Virus record (IMG/VR): IMGVR_UViG_3300022188_000029
Coordinates: 1 to 35,636 of that record
Source of the DNA: a virus
DNA: 35,636 nt
Reading direction: 5' to 3' (one strand)
Shown here piece by piece: positions 1 through 6,458 of the stretch. The notes beneath the pieces were generated by a model, which was not told the origin of the DNA, searched no databases, and saw only the letters and a list, made by a program, of their open reading frames with translations. Each line of letters opens with the position of its first letter. The stretch's first letter is position 1. The position numbers were made by a program, and so were the translations under genes.

Positions 1-312
1 TGTACAAAGAGGAGGCCCTATACACCTATGCATATACATAGAGAGAGACCACGTATACGGGCGTATACCGTAACTATAGACTATACTATACTATACTATA
101 GTAATATACTATACCGTAATATAATATGTATAGGCGTATACCGTAACACCATGCTATAGTAATATAATATAATATAATATGATGTAACAATCGACCAATT
201 GAAACGGGAATTTTCTTTTGTAGTCATATATTATAGTGAGTTTAACACGGGATCCAAAAAGAAGTTTATAAATATTATATCTATAGTATAGTATATAGTT
301 ATTATTATATTT

Positions 313-775
313 GAAACAGTGAGCAGTTATATCTATTATATTTGTTATAGACCAGTACCACCACGGTATAGTATAGTATATAGTTATAAACCAGTATAGC
401 AGTACCGTATATGCACCATATATATATATATATATATCTATAGTATATAGTTATATCTATAGTCTATAGTTATAGTCTATGAAACAGTATGCAGTTACGC
501 AGGCGTATAGTATAGTATAAAGCCACGTTATAGTTATAGTTATTATAGTCTATAGTATATATAGTCTATGAGGCGGTATGTAGGGGTATAGTATAGTGGG
601 TTTATAGTTTATAGTCTATAGTTATGTATTATTGATGCATTGATGTGATATTTTTATTCTCCCGCCCGGGCTAAAATTGGGGCAGTGGAGTACAGGCGTA
701 TAGTCTATAGTACAATTATTATAGTTATAGTATAGTTATAGTATATCTATTATATTTGAAACAGTAAGCAGTTAT
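313..775 (+). repeat. Three dispersed 18-bp iteron-like repeats
   Basis: The 18-mer GAAACAGTnnGCAGTTAy occurs three times in the same orientation: 313-330 (nn = GA), 481-498 (AT) and 758-775 (AA). The first and third copies are both preceded by TATATTT. Direct repeats of this length in an AT-rich gap are typical of initiator or repressor binding sites. The spacing (168 and 277 bp) is wider than in classical iteron arrays, so the function is an inference. Confidence 0.6.
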
Positions 776-985
776 ATTTATATTTATGAAAATAAGTGAA
801 AATATATATCCAATTATATCAGGTAGTTATAAAATAAATGAAAATAAATGAAATTTAATTAATGAATATGATTCAGTGAAAATTGAGCCAAAGTGGCCGT
901 TTATCTAATTATAACGGTGGGTTACGGCGGTTTTAGGTGTATATGGGGTATTAATGTAACCATTAAAGGTATATAGGGAGAAATA

Positions 986-1018
986 TTCAATTGATTAAAT
1001 TGTGTTTTTTTTCAATTG
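986..1018. promoter_or_regulatory. Operator-like dyad and direct repeat upstream of early promoter
   Basis: TTCAATTG occurs at 986-993 and again at 1011-1018, 25 bp apart. The first copy forms an inverted repeat, CAATT (988-992) with AATTG (998-1002). The second copy lies six bases upstream of the -35 box of the promoter at 1024. The position suggests a regulator binding site, but no protein in the window can be assigned to it. Confidence 0.4.
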
Positions 1019-1023
1019 GGTAC

Positions 1024-1051
1024 TTGACAAAGGTGGTATAGTGATTATATT
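1024..1051 (+). promoter_or_regulatory. Sigma70-type promoter of the early operon
   Basis: A perfect -35 box TTGACA at 1024-1029 is followed, 16 bp later, by TATATT at 1046-1051. TATTAT at 1048-1053 gives an alternative 18-bp spacer. The first early gene starts about 33 bases downstream with a good ribosome binding site, so this is the most likely start of rightward early transcription by the host polymerase. Confidence 0.7.
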
Positions 1052-1083
1052 ATATATAGAAAAGAAAAAAATTAGGAGAAATT

Positions 1084-1299
1084 ATGAAATTATTTAAAAG
1101 CAAAAAAGAAAGAGAAAGAGCAAAAGAATTACGTGAAGAATTAGCGAAAGTGGGTAGGTGTACAGAGAGAGCGTACAGCAGAAAAGATGAAAGAGGTTTC
1201 AACATTATAGATGTTTTTATAATTACGGTTTTAACGAGTGTTGCGGTTGTTACGTTTGTTATGGTCAATTATAGTTTAGCAAAGTGTATGGCCGTGTAA
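1084..1299 (+). CDS. Small predicted membrane protein
   Basis: This is a 71-residue protein of unknown family. Residues 1-38 are highly charged and lysine/arginine/glutamate-rich, predicted helical. Residues of about 40-66 form one hydrophobic segment (FNIIDVFIITVLTSVAVVTF region) followed by a short tail. It is therefore probably a single-pass membrane protein with a cytoplasmic basic N-terminus. The start is preceded by TTAGGAGAAATT, a good ribosome binding site, and the gene is the first one after the promoter at 1024. First-position early phage membrane proteins often target the host or block superinfection, but nothing in the sequence proves that here. Confidence 0.65.
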   Translation: MKLFKSKKERERAKELREELAKVGRCTERAYSRKDERGFNIIDVFIITVLTSVAVVTFVMVNYSLAKCMAV

Positions 1300-1344
1300 C
1301 GAGAAAGTATTATATAAATTAAATTAAATTAGGAGAAAAAAAAG

Positions 1345-1761
1345 ATGATGAAGAAATTTAAAGTTTTAAAAGAAGGCGACGATTGTGGACAAAGTTTTAG
1401 TGTTGATGAGAAGTATGTTGTAACAAAGAAGGCGTGTTGTGTGAGGGGTGTTGGTTACGACGACAGTTGTTTATGGCCCGAGGAGTGTTTGTTTGAGGAG
1501 ACTGGGGAGTGTTTATGCCCGGAGGACATGTATTGGACCCCGACGAGCCGCGTGTTGGTCACGTGTGTTGAGTATCCGAAATGCGACATTGTTGTAAACG
1601 ATGTGCGGACCGACGATGTGGTTGTTGAGGTTGAGGAGGTTGAGGTGGCAGTTGGTTGGGACGACTTAGACGAGGACCTGGAGCCTTATGTGGAGACGCC
1701 GCCGGTTGGTTTTGGTGCCATAAAAGCCCTTAAAAACGTATGGCGGTGTGTTGCCGCGTAG
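1345..1761 (+). CDS. Cysteine-rich hypothetical protein, paralogue of the next gene
   Basis: This 138-residue protein is of no family I recognise. The N-terminal half is rich in cysteine (CC, DDSC, EEC, CLC), which suggests metal binding or disulphides. The C-terminal half is acidic and valine-rich (a VVVEVEEVEV run). Residues of about 20-50 resemble the gene at 1973: both have a TKKAC motif followed by a D-S/D-C and an E/D-C cluster, so the two look like diverged duplicates. The gene is clearly GC-richer, with G/C-ending codons (gag, gtg, ccg, gac), than its AT-rich neighbours, which suggests a different history. Two adjacent ATG codons are possible starts; the ribosome binding site is TTAGGAGAAA. 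Confidence 0.65.
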   Translation: MMKKFKVLKEGDDCGQSFSVDEKYVVTKKACCVRGVGYDDSCLWPEECLFEETGECLCPEDMYWTPTSRVLVTCVEYPKCDIVVNDVRTDDVVVEVEEVEVAVGWDDLDEDLEPYVETPPVGFGAIKALKNVWRCVAA

Positions 1762-1775
1762 TCGTATAAAGTGTT

Positions 1776-1839
1776 GCCGGGGGGACGCCCATATATGGAC
1801 GCCGCCCCCGGCCCCTTAGAGGGGCGAGTGTTATGCCCC
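1776..1839 (+). ncRNA. Structured intergenic RNA element, copy A
   Basis: A strong GC-rich fold lies directly after the preceding stop codon. Stem I pairs 1776-1783 (GCCGGGGG) with 1805-1812 (CCCCCGGC). Stem II pairs 1811-1816 (GCCCCT) with 1820-1825 (AGGGGC). Stem III is an alternative pairing of GGGGC at 1821-1825 with GCCCC at 1835-1839, and it cannot form together with stem II. The same arrangement with different bases recurs at 2404-2466. There is no U-run after the stems, so a simple intrinsic terminator is unlikely. A switch, an antitermination (put-like) site or a processing signal is possible. Confidence 0.5.
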
Positions 1840-1972
1840 GTATTAGAAAAAGTATCGTATATTATATTGGAGAAAGTATTGTACCTCGATTTTTAGAGTA
1901 TCGTATATCGATTTTCGAGAGACAAAAAGTATCGTGTATGCAAATAAAATAAAATAAACAGGAGATTAAAAA

Positions 1973-2395
1973 ATGAGTAAAATTAGAAAGTTTAAAATAT
2001 ATGACCATACAGTTAAAGAAGAAATAATTATCGGATTTGATGAAAGCGAAATAAAGACAAAAAAGGCGTGTGAAGCGAATGAAAATTATGGTCATAGTGA
2101 TTGTACTGTCGCAGATTGTTATGCTCTGAAAAACAAACATAGTGATTTTTTTGAAGACATGCGAAAAGTATTGGCATTAGAAGATTTTTTGAAAGAAAAC
2201 AATATAAATTGTGGTTACGAGCTAAGTGGTTATGTTGAAGACAGCGAGTATGATGAAAACATTGACATTATAGAAGTTAAAGAGTATATGAAATTACATG
2301 AGTACCACCCGACAATTATTTATGCAGAGTATAAAGGGTATGATTTGATTTTAGAAGACAAACGTTACGACATTGTTGTTGAAGAAGTGTATTAA
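1973..2395 (+). CDS. Hypothetical early protein, paralogue of the gene at 1345
   Basis: This 140-residue acidic protein has no recognised family. It shares with the gene at 1345 the N-terminal pattern of an acidic strand, TKKAC, then a cysteine after H-S-D and a D-C pair (residues of about 25-50). The rest is rich in D, E, Y and I and looks like a mixed alpha/beta small domain without signal peptide or membrane segment. The start ATG follows AACAGGAGATTAAAAA. The flanking intergenic DNA on both sides carries the structured elements and AAAGTAT(C/T)G repeats, so gene and element appear to have been duplicated together. Codon use is AT-rich, unlike the GC-rich paralogue. Confidence 0.65.
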   Translation: MSKIRKFKIYDHTVKEEIIIGFDESEIKTKKACEANENYGHSDCTVADCYALKNKHSDFFEDMRKVLALEDFLKENNINCGYELSGYVEDSEYDENIDIIEVKEYMKLHEYHPTIIYAEYKGYDLILEDKRYDIVVEEVY

Positions 2396-2403
2396 ATTAA
2401 ATT

Positions 2404-2466
2404 GCCGGTGTGGGCGTCATATAGATGCCTCGCCGGCCCCCTAGAGGGTGAAGAGTATTATGCCCT
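2404..2466 (+). ncRNA. Structured intergenic RNA element, copy B
   Basis: This is a second copy of the fold at 1776-1839. Stem I pairs GCCGG 2404-2408 with CCGGC 2433-2437. An inner stem pairs GGCGTC 2413-2418 with GATGCC 2424-2429 around an ATATA loop. Stem II pairs CCC 2439-2441 with GGG 2446-2448. The alternative stem III pairs AGGG 2445-2448 with CCCT 2463-2466. The primary sequence differs from copy A, yet the order of stems and the alternative pairing persist, which supports selection on structure. Confidence 0.5.
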
Positions 2467-2570
2467 ATGTTAGCAAAAGTATCCTATTCATTATATTGGA
2501 GAAAGTATCGTATATCGATTTTTTAAAAGCGAAAAAGTATTGTACTATTAAATTAGAAGGAGCAAAAATT

Positions 2571-2984
2571 ATGGACATGACGATGAGAAATGAGTTAGAA
2601 AATGAATTAGAAATGAAAATGACAGACAAATTAAAAGTTATGAAATTAAAGAAAGAAGAGTTGTTAGATGAATTATGTAACATGTACGTAGAAAAAGGCG
2701 GAGTAACCTCAAAAGTATCGGACAGGTTATGTAACGCGTGTTTAGAAGAGAAAAGAATAAACGCAGAGTTAGTAGAAATGAGAAATGAGAAAAAGGAGCA
2801 CGAAAAAGAAGTGTTAGAAAAAATAATGAGAGAATTAAGTATTAAAGAGTCTGACGCAGAATATGAAGGAGTAAGTAGTTTTACCGATGAAAGGGGGGTA
2901 GGACATCACACCTTTAAATATATTGAAAAAGAAGAAGAAGTTTATAAGGGACAATTACAGAAACAATTAGAGGAGTGGAAGTAA
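2571..2984 (+). CDS. Coiled-coil hypothetical protein
   Basis: This 137-residue protein is unrecognised. Residues of about 3-40 and 55-100 are dense in E, K, L and M with heptad-like spacing and are predicted as coiled coil. Two cysteines (around the RLCNAC segment) lie between them. The C-terminus is again charged. I chose ATG 2571 because AGAAGGAG lies nine bases upstream. An in-frame extension upstream to 2448 is open but runs through the repeat DNA (AAAGTAT(C/T)G copies) and lacks a ribosome binding site, so it is probably not translated. It is followed by a gap with four more repeat copies before the HNH gene. Confidence 0.65.
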   Translation: MDMTMRNELENELEMKMTDKLKVMKLKKEELLDELCNMYVEKGGVTSKVSDRLCNACLEEKRINAELVEMRNEKKEHEKEVLEKIMRELSIKESDAEYEGVSSFTDERGVGHHTFKYIEKEEEVYKGQLQKQLEEWK

Positions 2985-3132
2985 ACGAGAAAGTATCGGG
3001 GTATGTGTCCGAGCAAAAGACGTGTACCTCGATTTTTTAAAAACGAAAAAGTATCGTGCTCGTATTGGTGAAAGTATTGTATTCTATATTAGAAAAAGTA
3101 TCGTAAATGAAAATATAAAGGAGTAATTTATT

Positions 3133-3678
3133 ATGGAAACAAAAAGAAAAGTAGGACGTCCCAAAGGCCATAAATTATCTGACGAATCGAAGGCTAAAAT
3201 ATCGGCTAGTAAAACAGGGTATAAACACGACGAAGCCACCAAAAAGAAAATAACTGAAAGCGTGTTAAATTATTACGAAAGTATCGGTTATGAAAAAAAA
3301 ACAAATGAAACTATTTGTGAAGGCTGTGGTAAAGTATTCATTAGCAAAAATAAATATATACCAAGACACTTCTGTGATGTCTGCTTACCGATTATGATGA
3401 ATAATAAAGGTGGAACATATAAAAAAGCACGTGGTAAAATTCAAAGAAAAAAACCATATCGGGAGTGGAGGGAGAAAGTATTGGCACGTGATAATCATAC
3501 GTGTGTTATGTGTAATAAAAAAGGAAACAGCGTACATCATTTAATCGATTTACTAGAAATTATAGATAAACCTGAAGTATTGTATGACGTAAATGTAGGA
3601 GTAACAATCTGCCGGAAATGCCATAATAAAATTCATTGGGAGGAGAAGTTAGAGAAATGTGCAGCAACAATCGAATAA
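3133..3678 (+). CDS. HNH homing-type endonuclease with NUMOD3-like N-terminus
   Basis: The protein has 181 residues. The N-terminus (about 7-45) has the pattern GRPKGHKLSDESKAKISAS and then a second K-H-D-E-x-T-K-K-K copy, as in NUMOD3 DNA-binding repeats of homing endonucleases. Residues of about 60-85 form a zinc-ribbon-like CEGC...CDVC module. The C-terminal HNH domain follows: REWREKVLARDNHTCVMC, VHHL and an ICRKCHNKIH end, giving two CxxC pairs and the HH and H residues for metal and catalysis. It probably nicks or cuts DNA as a free-standing mobile endonuclease. The start has AAAGGAG upstream. The zinc module is shared with the HNH protein at 5476. Confidence 0.85.
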   Translation: METKRKVGRPKGHKLSDESKAKISASKTGYKHDEATKKKITESVLNYYESIGYEKKTNETICEGCGKVFISKNKYIPRHFCDVCLPIMMNNKGGTYKKARGKIQRKKPYREWREKVLARDNHTCVMCNKKGNSVHHLIDLLEIIDKPEVLYDVNVGVTICRKCHNKIHWEEKLEKCAATIE

Positions 3679-3689
3679 TGGGAGACAGT

Positions 3690-3866
3690 ATGTCAAAAAG
3701 TATGGTAGTGTCTAAAAAAATAACAGTTGCAAAATATTTGGACAAGCTAAGTTTAACCGAGCATTTAGTATTGTTAAGGAAGTTAACAGAGTTAATTATT
3801 GAGGAGGAAGAAAACAATGGCCGACATCCTAACAGAGGAAGAACTAATCGAAATACTAGGGGTTAA
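3690..3866 (+). CDS. Small hypothetical protein overlapping the next gene
   Basis: This is a 58-residue basic protein with no recognised family. I chose ATG 3690 because GGGAG lies six bases upstream; the frame is also open further upstream, inside the end of the HNH gene. Residues of about 10-45 look helical (AKYLDKLSLTEHLVLLRKL), ending in an E-rich run and a basic R/N/G tail. The last 50 bases overlap the helix-turn-helix gene at 3817, and the E-rich run (GAGGAGGAA) is that gene's ribosome binding site, so the tail may be shaped by the overlap. Translational coupling with the next gene is likely. Confidence 0.5.
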   Translation: MSKSMVVSKKITVAKYLDKLSLTEHLVLLRKLTELIIEEEENNGRHPNRGRTNRNTRG

Positions 3867-4002
3867 TAAAATAATTATAGCTAAATATAGAAAAGCAGGA
3901 TTAGCATTTTGTAGACTATCGAAAACAGAAAGAGTATATATTGTGAAAGATATTTTGGATTTTATAGTGGAGAGAAGAATACGGGTCAGTGATGATTCGT
4001 AG
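3817..4002 (+). CDS. Small helix-turn-helix DNA-binding protein (excisionase/MerR-like)
   Basis: This 61-residue protein has the layout of small helix-turn-helix proteins: LTEEELIEILGV-NKIIIAKYRKAGLAFCRL then ERVYIVKDILDFI. This is the helix, turn, recognition helix, beta-hairpin wing and final helix seen in excisionase-type and MerR-like DNA binders. I chose ATG 3817 since GAGGAGGAAGAAAACA precedes it. It would bind DNA as a small regulator or as an architectural protein. With no integrase visible in the window, an excisionase role cannot be argued, and a transcriptional role is more likely. Family assignment is by pattern only. Confidence 0.65.
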   Translation: MADILTEEELIEILGVNKIIIAKYRKAGLAFCRLSKTERVYIVKDILDFIVERRIRVSDDS

Positions 4003-4028
4003 CGTATGCGTAGAAACAGTATAGAGTG

Positions 4029-4064
4029 GTCGTAGGAGAGTGTACAGAAGCGTACAGACACGAC
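4029..4064 (+). other. Intergenic hairpin
   Basis: GTCGT at 4029-4033 pairs with ACGAC at 4060-4064, and inside it TGTAC at 4041-4045 pairs with GTACA at 4052-4056. It lies between two early genes and has no following U-run. It may be an RNA processing or operator site; function unknown. Confidence 0.35.
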
Positions 4065-4140
4065 TATTTACTAGGGGTATACTATGGTATGCATAAACAA
4101 CTAAACAACGATTAGGGCCATATAAAAAGGAGTAAATAAA

Positions 4141-4347
4141 TTGAAAAAAAAGACAACGAAAACTACGAAACCGACCTCGAGGAGCAAGAAGGTAAACAAT
4201 GATTATATTTTTTCAGTAATTCAACTAGAGAGATTAATAACTGCACGAGAAGAAGAGAGCTTTCTCAATGAAAGATATATAAATAATTGGAAACTTTTCG
4301 ACAAAACAGGATCGCGGTATATATTTATATCAAGAGACAATGAATAA
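4141..4347 (+). CDS. Small basic hypothetical protein
   Basis: This 68-residue protein starts at TTG, preceded by AAAAAGGAGTAAATAAA, which gives a good ribosome binding site. The first 20 residues are a run of K, T and R (MKKKTTKTTKPTSRSKK), likely disordered and able to bind nucleic acid. The rest is a short helical and beta segment with many charged residues and no cysteine. No family is recognised. It lies between the helix-turn-helix gene and the winged-helix gene in the same early operon. Confidence 0.55.
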   Translation: MKKKTTKTTKPTSRSKKVNNDYIFSVIQLERLITAREEESFLNERYINNWKLFDKTGSRYIFISRDNE

Positions 4348-4385
4348 ACTATCCTGCCTTATAAATAGAGGGAAAAATAATTAAA

Positions 4386-4442
4386 TAAGGCGACGACGGT
4401 TATAAAGGGTAGGTGTGCCTATGAGACACCTGCCCCGCCTTA
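4386..4442 (+). ncRNA. Strong two-stem structured leader before the winged-helix gene
   Basis: The outer stem TAAGGCG 4386-4392 pairs with CGCCTTA 4436-4442. The inner ten-pair stem 4407-4416 pairs with 4426-4435 with one G-U pair, around a nine-base loop. On the 3' side the two stems abut, while 14 unpaired bases lie on the 5' side. The structure ends 25 bases before the start codon of the next gene, so it lies in its leader. It is not followed by a U-run. It may control translation or mark an origin-like site. Confidence 0.5.
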
Positions 4443-4467
4443 AATAACTACATAGGAGATAATAATA

Positions 4468-5127
4468 ATGATGGAATATGAACACTGGTTACGATACCAC
4501 GATAGAGATGATGGGAATTGGTCGAAAGAGTGTTATGAAAAAGAATATAAGACCAAAACTAAAGAGATTGAAAGTTATGAGGAGTTTATCGAGAAACATT
4601 CATATCTCGATAATACACATGGTAAAAAACAGTATGATGAGTATTTGCAGAGTCAAAACAAACAAATAAGAAAAGGACGAAAGGATGAAAAGAAAAAAGC
4701 TAGCGAGAATACTAATTTATTTAGACGGGAAGCAGGACATAAGAAATTAAATTTAAATGGATCAGTGAGGTTTGAGATGGGAATTTTATCAAAGAAAGGA
4801 TTTCAAGACGCAATGAATGTTTCACCTATATTATTCCTGTATATTAGAGATAAAGCAGTGAAGTCTATAAAACAAGAAGATCCCCTTCGTTTGTATTATC
4901 ATTACTATACTAAACAGAAAAAAATAGCATGGCAGGGGAATATATCTATGTTAGCGGAGATATTCAATATAACTAAACCGACAGCATTTAGAGCATTTAA
5001 AAAGTGGGTCGATATGGGAGCAATTAAAAAAGAGAAGTGCTCAGTTGAAGGGTATAAAGATAAAGTTATATATATTGTTGGAGAGGTTAATGATGCAGGA
5101 CAAAACAAATTTTATACCGATGATTAG
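4468..5127 (+). CDS. Winged-helix DNA-binding protein, possible replication initiator
   Basis: This 219-residue protein has two parts. Residues 1-85 are very charged (E, K, Y, D) and probably helical or disordered. Residues of about 130-208 look like a winged helix: a helix around YYHYYTKQKKIAWQGN, then NISMLAEIFNITKPTAFRAFKKWVDMGAIKKE (helix, turn, recognition helix, helix) and a beta hairpin ending IYIVGEV. This layout is common in phage and plasmid replication initiators and in DnaD-like or Rep-like proteins, but no catalytic motif is visible and it could equally be a regulator. The start follows CATAGGAGATAATAATA. It is the only candidate replication protein in the window. Confidence 0.55.
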   Translation: MMEYEHWLRYHDRDDGNWSKECYEKEYKTKTKEIESYEEFIEKHSYLDNTHGKKQYDEYLQSQNKQIRKGRKDEKKKASENTNLFRREAGHKKLNLNGSVRFEMGILSKKGFQDAMNVSPILFLYIRDKAVKSIKQEDPLRLYYHYYTKQKKIAWQGNISMLAEIFNITKPTAFRAFKKWVDMGAIKKEKCSVEGYKDKVIYIVGEVNDAGQNKFYTDD

Positions 5128-5371
5128 AATAAAGTTATTGTCCATATATGTAAGTATGTGTATCGTATTTACAACCATGAGGTCCATATTTGATAACACG
5201 GTAGTTCACCAATGGACCCAATTCGGGTGTATCGTTAATAAATTCAGTAGTTTACGGCTGACTCTCTCTTCCTCTCTATCTCTCGTTCTTACGAGATTGA
5301 GTGGTTTTCTAAAACTAAAAGAGCTAAAAACTGGCTTTATCAAGAAACAATGGAGTACTGATGGAAAATAA
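5090..5371 (+). CDS. Doubtful small reading frame downstream of the winged-helix gene
   Basis: A 93-codon frame starts at ATG 5090 (or 5093) after GGAGAGGTTA and overlaps the end of the winged-helix gene by 38 bases. The C-terminal half is low-complexity serine and leucine coming from a pyrimidine tract (CTCTCTCTTCCTCTC), and no family is recognised. The ribosome binding site is the only positive sign. The region may instead be non-coding: it also contains an inverted repeat GGTCCAT 5181-5187 with ATGGACC 5212-5218 and a hairpin TCTCGT 5281-5286 with ACGAGA 5291-5296. Confidence 0.25.
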   Translation: MMQDKTNFIPMIRIKLLSIYVSMCIVFTTMRSIFDNTVVHQWTQFGCIVNKFSSLRLTLSSSLSLVLTRLSGFLKLKELKTGFIKKQWSTDGK

Positions 5372-5475
5372 TAGTATTGAGAAAGCCGTCCTTACTAAAA
5401 GAAACGGCCTGGAAGAACGATAAAATATCTTTAACATAATAATAATTGTTACGCTAAATTAATAGGAGATTGATA
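5372..5475 (+). other. Intergenic segment with small hairpin
   Basis: No gene is seen. GCCGT 5385-5389 can pair with ACGGC 5404-5408, a weak stem. The segment after it is AT-rich and leads into the ribosome binding site of the next HNH gene. I do not find a convincing promoter here. Confidence 0.3.
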
Positions 5476-6096
5476 ATGGACATTTATGAGCTTATAGAAC
5501 GCAAACAAGAGGCGGAAAACAGGATAGATTTATTTATAAATAGTTTACTAACTAAACCTAATATCTCAGGAGATGATATAGAGACTATTAAATTTTTATA
5601 CCATGATGGTTATATACAATTTAGATATATAAAGGAGGCTCTTGGGTTCAGTCACCACAAAACTCTTGACTTACTTAAAAAAGACGCTGAGTCTATATGT
5701 GAAGGTTGTGGTGAGATTTTCATATACAAAAGAAACAAAACAACTCAAGCTCCTAGATTATGTGATGGGTGTGAGGTGTCTCAACAAAAAATAACGGAGA
5801 AGGAGGATTCAGAATATTCGAAGCGTTGGGATATGGAGAATGAAATTAGACAGGCTAATTATAAAATTAGACGAAAAGAATTAGATGATATGACATATAA
5901 AGAGTATTTACAAACACCTGAATGGAAAGAAATAAGGACTAGAGCATATAGAAGGGCTGGGTTTACTTGTGCACTTTGTAATAATGGCGGCCAATTAAAT
6001 TGCCATCATAGAAATTATACACGAAGGGGGCACGAGCGTCCAAACGACTTGATAGTTTTATGTGAGGACTGCCACCAAAGACACCACGGTCATTAA
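5476..6096 (+). CDS. HNH endonuclease with zinc-ribbon module
   Basis: From ATG 5476 (TAGGAGATTGATA upstream) the protein has 206 residues; a TTG two codons earlier is less likely. Residues of about 45-70 suggest a small helix-turn-helix (FRYIKEALGFSHHKTLDLL). Residues 75-99 form a CEGC...CDGC zinc ribbon, nearly the same as in the HNH protein at 3133. The C-terminus is a classical HNH domain: EYLQTPEWKEIRTRAYRRAG, CALC, CHH, LIVLCEDCHQRHH, with paired zinc cysteines and the catalytic histidines. It is expected to cleave DNA; the isolated position in the early operon suits a free-standing homing endonuclease. Confidence 0.88.
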   Translation: MDIYELIERKQEAENRIDLFINSLLTKPNISGDDIETIKFLYHDGYIQFRYIKEALGFSHHKTLDLLKKDAESICEGCGEIFIYKRNKTTQAPRLCDGCEVSQQKITEKEDSEYSKRWDMENEIRQANYKIRRKELDDMTYKEYLQTPEWKEIRTRAYRRAGFTCALCNNGGQLNCHHRNYTRRGHERPNDLIVLCEDCHQRHHGH

Positions 6097-6156
6097 CAAA
6101 CATTCACAGTGTTGAGCGTAAATTAATAGTATTGTAACAGGATAATAGGGGGTAAT

Positions 6157-6426
6157 ATGAAAAAAGCAACGGTTTACAAGGTTAAATATATAAGTGATGT
6201 TAGAATAATTAATGACGGTACAGGTTGGTGGGCAGTAGCAGGAGACATTTGTGATCATTTAGGTTACAGTGATTGTGACAAAACCTTATCAGAGCATGTT
6301 GAAGATGAGGATAAAGACCGTGTTGTGATTCTGAATGATGATGGCAGTTTAGAAAAAGTGAGTATAATAACCGAGTGGGCCGCACAACTCTTACATAAGA
6401 TAAAGCAGGATTTAAAAGAGAAATAG
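6157..6426 (+). CDS. Short BRO-N domain protein
   Basis: This 89-residue protein matches the BRO-N/phage antirepressor N-terminal pattern: VRIINDGTGWWAVAGDICDHLGY, then a helix and EHVEDEDKDRVVI. BRO-N domains bind DNA and occur at the start of phage antirepressors. Here the usual end of the domain (the ESGLYRL-type strand and the KFRRWV helix) and the C-terminal effector domain are missing, as the sequence ends in a charged helix (LLHKIKQDLKEK). It is therefore a short or truncated member. The start has AGGGGG upstream. A second, broken BRO-N start lies at 7461 on the other strand. Confidence 0.75.
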   Translation: MKKATVYKVKYISDVRIINDGTGWWAVAGDICDHLGYSDCDKTLSEHVEDEDKDRVVILNDDGSLEKVSIITEWAAQLLHKIKQDLKEK

Positions 6427-6458
6427 TATCGTATAATAGTAAATTTAAGGAGGGGTTT

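Larger units (their letters stand above)
1..1023. repeat. AT-rich non-coding repeat region, candidate origin or control region
   Basis: No convincing gene is seen in this stretch. It is dominated by imperfect repeats of TATAGT/ACTATA, which make many small self-complementary segments. GGCGTATA recurs near 59, 133, 502 and 695. A short GC island with GCCCGGGC lies near 664-671. Similar TATAGT-rich DNA lies at 35210-35250, near the other window end, so the two ends may be one region in a circular or terminally redundant genome (inference). It lies upstream of the early promoter and between the divergent early and late blocks, which is a usual place for an origin, operators or a packaging site. 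Confidence 0.6.
1301..3105 (+). repeat. Family of AAAGTAT(C/T)G intergenic repeats
   Basis: Short repeats with the core (G)AAAAAGTAT(C/T)GTA occur in one orientation between the early genes: near 1303, 1847, 1872, 1925, 2475, 2501, 2532, 2988, 3046, 3069 and 3092, with related copies near 3276 and 3471 inside the HNH gene. Several copies are preceded by CTCGATTTTTT or ATCGATTTTTT plus AAAA(G/A)CG, for example around 2515 and 3029, which lets CGAT-U5 pair with A5...ATCG. Each intergenic gap of this block carries at least one copy. Possible roles are regulator binding sites, RNA signals or a spreading repeat; none is proven. Confidence 0.6.

Noticed and set aside
1-1023. CRISPR array
   Set aside because: The repeats are short, imperfect and not evenly spaced; there are no cas genes.
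2448-2570. N-terminal extension of the coiled-coil protein to 2448
   Set aside because: The extension runs through the AAAGTAT(C/T)G repeats and lacks a ribosome binding site, while ATG 2571 has AGAAGGAG.
3560-3817. Minus-strand frame in the early block
   Set aside because: It is a shadow of the HNH and small genes on the plus strand, without a start signal.
5205-5235. tRNA-like T-arm (CCCAATTCGGG)
   Set aside because: The loop is five bases, and no acceptor stem, anticodon arm or D-arm could be found around it.
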